From Hericium rajendrae (taxonomy: Eukaryota > Basidiomycota > Agaricomycetes > Russulales > Hericiaceae), in the NCBI GenBank assembly GCA_033439255.1, contig CM065885.1, forward strand, positions 1,116,001-1,180,000: 64,000 nucleotides of DNA, given 5' to 3'. A program made the translations under genes and the position numbers. A model generated the notes under the pieces. It worked only from the letters and a program-made list of their open reading frames with translations, was not told where the DNA came from and searched no databases. This document shows, piece after piece, positions 35,750 through 44,972 of this stretch (its first letter is position 1; every line of letters begins with the position of its first letter).

Positions 35750-37040
35750 GCTGTCTCCCCCGCGTCTCCCCCACATTCTCTGCACTCGCATCGTCTCTCG
35801 TACGCGCCCGCCACCTCGCACACGTCGGCGACGTCTCGCGGACGCTAGGGCTGTCTCCCGCACGTGCGCGCCGACTTCCGCGCGCCCCTGCTGACTCCCT
35901 CGCCCCCCGCGCTGCCTCGAGCCCGTGCCCGCTGCCTCGAGCATGCCCTCACCGCCTCGAGCATGCCCTCGCCGCCTCTAGCCCGTTCCCACTGCCTCGA
36001 GCGTGCCGCCGCCGCCTCTAGCGCGCCCTCGCTGCCTTCAGCCCGTTCCTGCCGCCTTCAGCGCATTCCCGCCGCCTTCAGCGCATTCCCGCTGCCTCGA
36101 GCCCGTTCCTGCCGCCTCGAGCATGCCGCTGCCGCCTCCTGCGCGTGCCTGACGCCTCCAGCTCGCCCTCACCACCTCCAGCCCATTCCCACCCCCTTCA
36201 GCCTGACCTCGCCCCCTTCAACGCGCCGCCGCCGCCTCCTGCGCATGCCCACTGCCTCGAGCACGCCGCCGCCGCCTCGAGCATGCCCGCGCGGACTCCC
36301 TCGCACCTGTGCGCACTCCACCGCCCCTGCGCCGCCTCCACCGCCCCCCCGCGCTGCCTGCAGTGTGCTTGCGCCGATTGCACCGCGCCCCGTGCGGATT
36401 CTCTCGCGCCCACACGGACTCCAGCGTTCCCCATGCCGCCTCGAGCATGCCCGCACCGCCTCCACCGTGCAGGCGCGGACTCCTGCACACCCGAACCCCC
36501 TATCTCGGACCCGCGCCGCCTCCCTCCACCTGCGTGGACTCCACCACGCCCGCGCTGCCTCCACTGTGCCCGCGCGGACTCCGGTCCACCCGCACCCGTC
36601 CCTCGCACCCGCGCAGACTCCAGCGTGCCCCGCGCCGCATCGAGCTGCTTGCGCGGACTCCCTCGCACCTGCGTGGACTCCACCGCACCTGCGCCACCTC
36701 CACCGTGCCCGCGCGGACTCCCTCGCCCCCGTGCTGCCTCCAGCGCACCCGCACCGACTCCCTCATTCCCGCGCTGCCTCCAGCGCGCCGGGGCCGTCTC
36801 GTGCACGTCGGCGATGCCTCGTGCACGTCGGCGACAGCTCGTGCATGCCGGCGCTGTCTTGTGCACCCGGGGCCGTCTCGTCGTGCCCGCGCTGTCTTGT
36901 GCATGCCAGGGCCGTCTCGTGCATACCGGGGCCGTCTCGCCCGCACCCCTGCTGTCTCCTGCGCATGGTGACGGCTCGTGCAGGCCGGGGGCTGTCTCCC
37001 AAATGCCCGCACCATCTCCCGCGCACCCGCGCGGTCTTGA
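35750..37040. repeat. C-rich minisatellite array, opposite polarity to 34080-35400
   Basis: About 1.3 kb of degenerate units of about 20 nt (such as GCCTCGAGCATGCCCTCACC, later GACTCC-CTCGCACC types) with C on the plus strand. Read on the minus strand the words resemble those of the G-rich array to the left. Open frames of up to 400 codons here are compositional and not genes. Confidence 0.75.
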
Positions 37041-37045
37041 AGATG

Positions 37046-37085
37046 GCGTGGGAAATGTTTGGCTGCAGCCAAATGTTTCCCACGC
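37046..37085. repeat. GTGGGAAATGTTTGGC palindrome, right copy
   Basis: Near-perfect palindrome (two differing positions per arm) centred on CTGCAG, related to 34024-34061. Confidence 0.8.
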
Positions 37086-37667
37086 ACCACCTTTTTTTTA
37101 TTCTCAATTCATGATTTGACTTCGAAATACACAGCAGTAAGTGGCATCGAAGTCCCCTGTGCATCTGCGCTGTCTGCCATGCACCCACGCCATCTCGCCC
37201 ATGCTGGTGCTGTCCCCGCGTGCCTGCCATCTCCCACACCCACACTGTCTCCTGCATGTCTGCACTGTCTCATGTGTCTTGTACATTAGATTATATATGT
37301 AACTACTGTAGGTCCAATGAGAATTATTGTGAACATCTATAGTGAAATTAAGGGGTGATTCGGACATCTAAGCATGCTTTTGAGAGTGCAGAATAGCTTA
37401 GAGGGAACATTTTATCTTTGTGATCTACCAGTGCTACAGGAAGTACGGTAGCTGTAGTTCTGGCTTTGTAAGATTGATGGCCCTCCGGATATCAAACCGG
37501 TGGCTTACGGTAGCCAAAGCTCGGTCACTATAGCCATACCTCGGCTATCACCCAAGAAACCGTTTTTCCTGATGAAGTGGGAGAGGCATGTGGTGGTGAT
37601 GTCGAGGGGGGGCCAAAGCAGGAGGGGGCAGTGACGAGAAGTGACTCGAAGGGACAGGGAAGGAAAT

Positions 37668-37840
37668 TGAGAGTATCACTCGAATAAGCGATACTCTCAG
37701 TGTTAGCACAAATAAACAAAGAGATTTTTTTTTACTTACCTGCCAGGCCCTCATCATCCTATAACTGTCCACCAGTGTTTGATTCCACATGAAAGGGGGA
37801 GGAAGGAAGAAGGAGAGGAGAGATGGGAGGGGAGTTGATG
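37668..37840 (+). repeat. GAGTATCGCT palindrome element, copy C
   Basis: Arms TGAGAGTATCACT and AGCGATACTCTCA (one mismatch) at 37668-37699, followed by GTTAGCACAAATAA, a T-run, and a purine-rich tract near 37795-37835. The same architecture as copies A and B. Confidence 0.65.
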
Positions 37841-38039
37841 GTAGCAGCTGCAAGAAACTTCAATGTGTGTTAAGTCGTTTAACCAACGAATGTGTGCGAG
37901 TTTGAATGTTTGTAATGTAGTAAATCAAATAAAATCAGGATAAATCTGAAAAAACAACAGTAGCTATATTTCATTAGTTTAATTCATTTGAATGATGAAA
38001 CTATCTAGCTATTATACTATAAGCTATTGGAAAGCAACA

Positions 38040-38230
38040 CGAACTTAGTGAAGTCTGCCGTCTTGGTCTCTGATGCAGCACCCGGCAGCACCCGGGCCGG
38101 GTTGCAACAGCTGCATTTCGGGCTCCGCTCGTGATGTCTATATAAGGCATGCATGACGTGCAACCTCTCTTTCTTTCCAACCCCCATCATCTCTTCTGTC
38201 ATTGACTCAAGCTTTTGCATGGTGAGTCTT
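38040..38230 (+). promoter_or_regulatory. Promoter-like stretch, probably from an LTR fossil
   Basis: A CACCCGG-containing inverted motif (38085-38105) is followed by a TATATAAGG box near 38140, a C/T-rich leader and an ATG directly at a GTGAGT donor near 38218. This layout resembles the promoter part of mushroom Gypsy-type LTRs. It is a fragment and no adjoining coding part is seen. Confidence 0.4.
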
Positions 38231-38884
38231 CCTTTTCTTATGTCTAGTAATCTTTGTGCTTATGTCTTACCCTTACTATAGGTGTATACATTTTCACTTT
38301 TTTTAAAATTTTGGTAAGTCGCTTTTAGTCTTCGATGCTTCACTAACTAGCTTTTACTACTTGTTAGATATTGCTTTTTTTTGTGATGTACGTAAGTGTT
38401 CATTTGAACCTTTTGTGATGACCTTTATTAATGTTTGTTTGTCTTACAGTCTCTATACTTTTGAATCCTCTCATAGTATAGCCTCTTATAGTACCATGTA
38501 TTTGCTAGTCAATAAATTTTGATTGTTGTTTGATTAAATCCTTATGAACTGCATAAATTTTTTTATTGACTTGGATGTTATACTGAGTGGTCAAGACCTG
38601 CAAATATAACAGACTGTATATGTGCAATAAATCTATTGTAGCATGTATAGACTACTGTAGTTGTGGTAGCACATTATAGCATTTGTAGAAGATTGCACAT
38701 TTTGAGAACTTGACTTGTCTACAGTAGCAAACCTGTACTACAGTGAACTACAGTAGACAATATCTGTCTACTGTAGGTACGAAAAATAAGAAGAGTCCTA
38801 CAGACACTATGTCAACTACTCTGGCTACTGTAGCTACTGTAGCCAACGGTAGTTCACGATAGTACATACGGTTTTTCCAGATGG

Positions 38885-39450
38885 AAAGGGGAACAAGAGA
38901 TATCCTAACAGGAAACAAGGAGACATAACAAGGGAGTGTCCATATAGGGAACAAAGGGAATGAAGAAGACCAATGGGTGATTCATGACAGCCTGGAGCTC
39001 AGACCACTTACATTATGTACTATACAGTTCTTCACCAGTGCCAGTATACATCAGTGCTGTATATACTTGGTTAACCTCAGTGATTTATTGCATGGCTGAG
39101 GTAAGCTGCTTCTTAACTTCTTTGATTGATCAGCAGCATTCTAATACTATACCTAGACTGCTCATTCTATTCTAGGTACTGTACTTACCTGAAATGCTCA
39201 GTGATTTATTGCATTGCTGAGACTGCTCATTCTATTCTAGTTCATTTGAAGGTACCAATATTAACACAAACAACAACTAAAGCAAGGGTTGAATTGATAG
39301 CAACACCTTGGAGCATGGATAATGGTGGTAAGGGCCATGTAGATAGAGGTGAGCAGTCAAGATGCATGGTATCAACAAGCACCAAATGAGCACCTGTCAC
39401 ATGAGCTCCGCACTGCGAGCAGTCATGCATTCAATAGATTCACTCCATTT
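38885..39450. mobile_element. LTR-retroelement-like fossil and short hairpin repeats
   Basis: It begins with GGGAACAAGAGATATCC, matching the end of the LTR-like stretch at 31130-31570. Two copies of a hairpin word (CTCAG, then GTGATTTATTGCAT, then GCTGAG) lie near 39056-39081 and 39199-39224, each accompanied by GACTGCTCATTCTATTCTAG. I see no coding part. Confidence 0.35.
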
Positions 39451-39824
39451 TTTGTTCCTCAGTAGACAGAAAATGCTTCCTCAAATCCATTGACCATTTG
39501 TTGATAGTTGCTGTAGTTCACTCAGAATGATGCAAAACATTTCAGAAAGGGTCTGCATTTTTGATATTTCAAAAAGTGGATTTTTGACTCCATTCTTTTC
39601 ACGCACCTCAAGAGCTCGATCAGAGCTTTCCGAAACTGAAGAGATCATCATATTTGAGTAAGAATTGAGCTAGCTATGATACAAAACAGTTTTGCTGCCC
39701 AACATACACAAAATTCATTGGTGTCCGGAAAAGGAAGACAGGCCAACATTATTGCAAACAGCAATAATACATGGTGTCACCCTGGAGCAAGTAGCACAGA
39801 CTGAGGAGATACCTGAGACTCAGA

Positions 39825-39908
39825 TATCGAGGTAGAGCCCCGTGGGAAAACTGTGGCTGTGGCGCCACCGGCTAGCTCACGACGCGGATTTCATCCTTGG
39901 TCGTCCCG
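39825..39908 (-). repeat. Right arm of the 84-bp inverted repeat
   Basis: Inverted partner of 27036-27119, three transitions apart. To its right the sequence returns to host-like base composition. Confidence 0.8.
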
Positions 39909-42900
39909 CTAACTTTAGGCAGTTGTAACTGAGAAAATGTCTCGGTGGGTCTGACAATGACGGTGTTCAAGACCAAGTTAGAGATTGCAGCTTGTTGACG
40001 GCCTTTGTCGGGAAAGAGGCCTGGTAAAGTTACATAATGGACGCGTCTGTGGCTGAGCGCTGAGCATGGAGAGGCATCGTTTCGAGGGAACGAACTTCAG
40101 AACTTGTACTACTTACACTATGAGACCAAACGAGGGTGAAAATCGCCACGGAAGGCGGTGAATTTGACGATTCACCGCGTTCGAGGGTGAAGTTTCGGTG
40201 AAAGTCGAAATGTGGTGAATGTCGGTGATCGAAAATCTGGTGAGAATTATGTAGTGAAAGCGTGCATAGATTAGTCAAATTTCACCCTCCAGCAGCAACC
40301 TCAAAGGAAGGTGAATATCACTGTTTGTCAATGATTTTCACCTCGCGGCGCAGTGACTATCACTTACAAACTCGGTGAATCAGACGGTGAATTTCACTAC
40401 CTTTTCCGCTCCTAGTGTTACGAGATTCAGGCTCAACGACGACACGCACCTTGGCAGCATCGAGAGCGCTTTAACCGAGATTCATCAAAAATATAGGCCA
40501 ATCATACGAGCGCAGCTTCCACGGGTTCATGGGAGTGACACATGCAGGGGGCCGTCGCTTGTTAGCGAAACGCTTCAATTGGTATATCATCGGAGATAAA
40601 ATCGAATCCGTGGCCAACATGACTTCAAAGTGGTGCGCCTTCATTTTTATCGAAGGTTACAGCATCGCGGTCCGAGCCCTTGGCCTGGTGTAGCTTTATC
40701 AGTTCTTACCCGCGTCTGCATATTTCACAGATGGGACCGGCGAATATAAGCAAATAGGAACCATGTCCCGTGGAGTTTTAGAAACTGGACGATGCTTCGT
40801 CAGTGGTCCTCGATTGACTGCGAAAAGGGAGCTCCAACTTGTTTTCTGCCCACGTCTTAGGGTTTCAGGGAGGACTGAGGCTCGAGTCGCTCGACAGATT
40901 GCCGGGTCAGAATTGCCGCATAACTTAAGGCTAGCTGCACAGGTGTCGTATCGGACGATAGAATTCGGCATAGAGTAGATGTGAAGCAGAGCATCCGGGT
41001 GAGTAACCTCGACCTAAAAAAATTTCATTCTCTTCTGACGTCACTTCTCTACAAGGTTCCCTACAATGATGGGCGTGCACTTAACGACGATGACACCATT
41101 CTGTGCACGAAAAAATGGTGTTTCAGCCAATGCGGTAGATCAAGAACTTCGGAGGTGATCGCCTTCTCCAGCTCTGAATTTAGAGCACCTGACGACTCTG
41201 AAGCTGAAAACTGATCCCTAGCAAGTTTTCGAATGCTCTTGGTTCATCCAAGTGACTGCTTGTCAAGGTCCATCTGCAGTCGCTTTCGAATCGTGACTTG
41301 CAAGGATAATCATGCAGTCGCCTAGTTTTTTTTCTGGTCAATTTTGTAGCCTGGATCTGACCACTGTCATATCCACAGGCTGTCGCGTGAATGACATCTT
41401 TGTCAGCAGTGATCAGTGATCAAGCGTTGACTGACTCTCAGTTCTAGGTATCTTGCGAGAGGAGGCAGAACCGCGGCGTACCAGCATGTGGGCCGACGAT
41501 GTAGGACGCTGTGGCTCGTCACCGTGGGCACCGCAACGTCAGCATATGCCCTAATTTTCTTATGTATTCCGTCGCGGACTGCGCGACCACTGCGTGACCG
41601 CACCGTGAATGTCGCTGGGGTGCAGAATTACGTCGACCAAGACATGGAAGGCTCTAGACGGTGTTTGAGTTCCTCAGTACTTAATTCTCAGGTGTGCACG
41701 TCCATGTAGTTTTTTCATCCGATGCTGATTGGTTGAGCCAACTCCATTTCCTCGGAGCAGCGTAATGCAGCCTGTATTGTCCGTGTGAGCAGGAGTCTGC
41801 ACTAGCAGAATCGACTGCATCATCGATTCTGCGTAGATCGCTACCCCGTCTGATGCGTAGGCTCCTTCAGAGTCCAGACGGAATGAGTTCAGGCTGATGG
41901 GTGTCTTTCACGTCCTCCGCACGGGGATTTACGTTTCAGATGCTACTACAGGGTAATCATTTCATCATTTCGTGCCTTAGAGCTGAAGCGCTGAAGCGCT
42001 GAGTTCTTAGGCCTTACAGCGTGGCACGTTCTCTTCAGAAAATCGTAGTCAACCCTTCATGGCTTCGCTTGCATGCTGGCCCTATGACTTCAAACCGACA
42101 GTGAGCCTTTCTTTCGTCTGATGCTCCTGCCCAAAGAGGGTGATCATTGAACGCCGTGCCAGCTTCAGGACAGTCCTCAGCTCTGAATACAATTTCGCCA
42201 TTGAATTTGCGATGTGACAGGTTTCTGCGCATTATTCCCCTCGAAAATGATCGTACCAGGTGATTTAATGTGCACAGTAGCTTCTCCGAGATCTTGCTAA
42301 GAGGGATCATCACCTGGACGCCAAAGGCAGCATCGTCTAGGGGAAAGCCTGTCTTCAGTCATGTCCGCGGCGTGTTGTAGACGGCAGCTCCACCAAAACG
42401 TTGTTGAAGAATAGTGTCACAGCTTCGTCGAGGTGTCTAGGTCGAAAGATACTGTCCAGACTCTAGACTTGCGAGAACAGGCTACGTTAACCAGCTCGGC
42501 CACGTTGAGCCAAAGGCCTTCCGTCCTTGTAATGTAATGCCATATAATTTCCAGACTGAACAAGCAGATAAGAGGCTTTTGACCATGACCATCGATGCGG
42601 TGGAAGACATTCGCATGAATATTATTATTTGTCCGACGCAACTTGACGCACCCGGCAAGCGTCCGATCGAAGGCACGTACAGGCACATACGCGCATCGGC
42701 AAAGTCCATGCGCGTACGTCCATGTGGCATGCCCGGCGCCATGCGCCCTACCCTGCTCTACCGTACGCGGCAGCGTGTGCGAGCCTTGAGGACGACCGTT
42801 CAACTTCTACTCAACCGTTCACCAAGCAGACGGCTTTTCCAAACTTGAGATTCAAGCCGTACGAATATCCATCATTTGCAACCTGGACCCCAGTGCGGCG

Positions 42901-43023
42901 CTCTGAATCAAGACTATGGACTTCACGATTCGCGACCAGCAGGATGACAGCAGTGCAAGGTGCGGCGTCTACAAAGTCTTATTGACGTTGCGTACAAGTA
43001 TACTTCATGCAGAGACCTGATCA
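39909..43023. other. Three-kilobase spacer without a convincing gene
   Basis: Apart from the GGTGAA-rich repeat at 40128-40410, only short open stretches occur: 40763-40978 and 40981-41214 plus, 41488-41709 plus with a hydrophobic lead, and 42417-42848 on both strands. None has a recognisable domain, promoter or splice chain. The stretch 42537-43020 precedes the F-box gene and may hold its promoter. Confidence 0.4.
40128..40410. repeat. GGTGAA/TTCACC-rich repeat, MITE-like
   Basis: About a dozen GGTGAA words on the plus strand and TTCACC words on the minus strand crowd into 280 nt, with partial symmetry about the centre. Similar GGTGAAATTTCACC words occur at the right end of the transposon at 50225-55227. 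It may be a small non-autonomous element of a related family. Confidence 0.45.
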
Positions 43024-44785
43024 ATGTCTCCTCCCAGCTCTCAAAACCTTTGGTCCGCATTCGCCCAATCTCGGCTTGCTCGTATATGGGCTGCAGCGTC
43101 GCACGACCAACCCGGTCGCATGGCGGATGCTTGTCAGGCGGTGGACGAAGAGCTAGCTGCCATGCACCTGGCGATATGCTCTCTGCGCACACACAGGAAT
43201 GCCATGATGCCTATTTCCAGTCGTCCCTCGGAGATACTGGCTCGCATATTTTGGCTTTATGGCGCACCAGAGATATGGAAATGGACACGCTCGCGTCTCA
43301 AGTGGATGATAGTAACTCATGTCTGCCGTCAATGGCGTGATGTCGCGCTGCAGGATCCCAGCCTCTGGCGCGAGCCTGATCTCACCTTGGGCATTCGGTG
43401 GTCGCGTTTAATGCTGTCCCGAGCAAATACTACGCCGTTGACCATCCAGTGCTCCCTCTCTCATTCTAGCGCCGAGAGCGATCTCATTATGTCGCATATC
43501 TCCCACATTCGCCATCTTTCCTTACACGGGGCTGCCGGGGATCTGCGATCCACGCTACAGTCCTCACCGTCACCCGCCAGTATCATGGACTCCTTAAAAT
43601 TATCAGCATGGGCCGACAACCAAGATTTCGTTCTGCTCGATGAACTCAGGGATATGTTTCCCCAACTTCGCCGTATCGAGCTCGCATCGATCCCAATTCA
43701 ATGGTCCTCACCAATTCTACGTGGTTTGACGCATCTAAAGCTCAAATTCCAGAGGTGGTCCCAAGATGGCCGCTGGGTGCAAGACGCTGGGGATGGCAAC
43801 ATCGCCGACGTCGTCTCACTTTACGATCACTTTTTCCTTGCACTCGAGAGGATGTCTGCTCTTGAGGTCTTAATTCTCGAAAATGCACTCCCTTCTCGAC
43901 CGCAGCATCTCCCCAGACGTCACAATGTGATGCTCGCCTATCTCAGGGAGCTGTCTCTTGACGATATGACCACGCGTTGCTTTGATGTTGTCACGCAAGT
44001 AAGCTTTCCACAGTCCTGCTCCCTCACTTTGAACGGAACATTCGACATATGTAAGCATGCAGGACTTTGCGGACATTCTTCCTGTCCTCAGCGATCACGC
44101 TAGAGTCGTTGGCCAGCCATATTCGCCGCACGTTCTGGACGTTTTGATTGAGAGCATCCAAAGCTCTCATACTATCCAACTAAACATCTGGCAAAATCGT
44201 GCCTTGGTCAATGGGCCTCCAAATCTCCAGCTTCGCGTGCCTCTCCCAAGTGATCCCGCAATGCGTGATCTATTTGACGCACTCCCATTGGACAACCTTC
44301 GTTTCCTATCAGTCAAGCATGTAACCAACTCACAGTTTGCATGGACACCGCAGAGGTGGATCGAACGGTTTGGCAGATGCAGAGCGGTCGAGCACCTTCA
44401 CATCTCTCGCACGACCCTTCCATTGATTGTTGCCCTGTGCTTACCCGTCTCCCGCCCGCATACCCTCTTGGAACAAGATGCCGAGGAAGAATTGGCGAGC
44501 GAGCGGCCATTCCTTGAGAATCTCCGGACGCTCACATTGCAGAATGTCGATTTGGATGCTCAGTTTCGAAGAAAATCCAAGACGATGTGCGAGTCGATTG
44601 TTCAGAGGCTCACCATACGCAAGCAGATCCAGGCGCCGCTGCCGACTATCCGCATGCTTCCTGACTGTAATGCAGGCCCCAAGTCTAGAGAAGAGCTAGA
44701 GAAGATTGCGCATGTCGTATGGTTGTCGAAAGCGGACGGGGTCGCAGTTGAAGATGGAAATGGGTCATACTTCTCTGACAAATAA
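43024..44785 (+). CDS. F-box protein, apparently frameshifted near 44055
   Basis: The ATG at 43024 opens a frame with ACQAVDEELAAMHLAICSLR, then SSRPSEILARIFWLY (F-box) and THVCRQWRDVALQDP, followed by leucine-rich helices, down to about 44050. The last 240 residues (QDFADILPVLSDH through GSYFSDK, stop at 44783) continue in another frame. No intron of usable length bridges the two. One extra nucleotide near 44050-44060 explains it, judging from the paralogue at 6640-8517, which reads straight through this point. Either the gene is newly broken or a sequencing error is present. Everything else looks functional. The role would be SCF substrate receptor, target unknown. Confidence 0.75.
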
Positions 44786-44972
44786 ACGGCACGGTTCCAA
44801 TTTTAAATAAGTATAGCACTGATGAACAAGAACGAGTGCAGATACACCTATGATACCATTCTTGTGCTATATATGTACGGCCAGTTTCCCCGTTTGATGT
44901 GTTACAGATATCGAGACAAGAAGGCTGACAGACTCGCCTCTCTGAATGTCAGCTACGCCGTGGAAGCTCATC

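Larger units (their letters stand above)
31571..38883. mobile_element. Non-coding TIR element(s) with CATC-W-GGAAAAACCG ends
   Basis: A 15-bp end, CATCAGGAAAAACCG, at 31571-31585 is matched in inverted orientation at 37560-37574 (one difference) and at 38869-38883 (one difference). The same ends bound the insert at 57111-59631 within the Helitron. Inside are AT-rich DNA with CTGTAG-like runs near both ends, copies of a GTAGCTTTCGAAC motif (32220-32800), several palindromes and three GC-rich arrays. No transposase is visible, so this would be non-autonomous. Which right end belongs to the left end is unresolved: it may be one 7.3-kb element, or a 6.0-kb element next to another end. A target duplication is not clear. 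Confidence 0.55.

Noticed and set aside
35864-37119. Open frames of more than 300-400 codons in the C-rich array
   Set aside because: Overlapping frames on both strands are equally open, and the peptides are Arg/Pro/Ala/Cys low-complexity reflecting a 20-nt repeat. No start context or intron is present.
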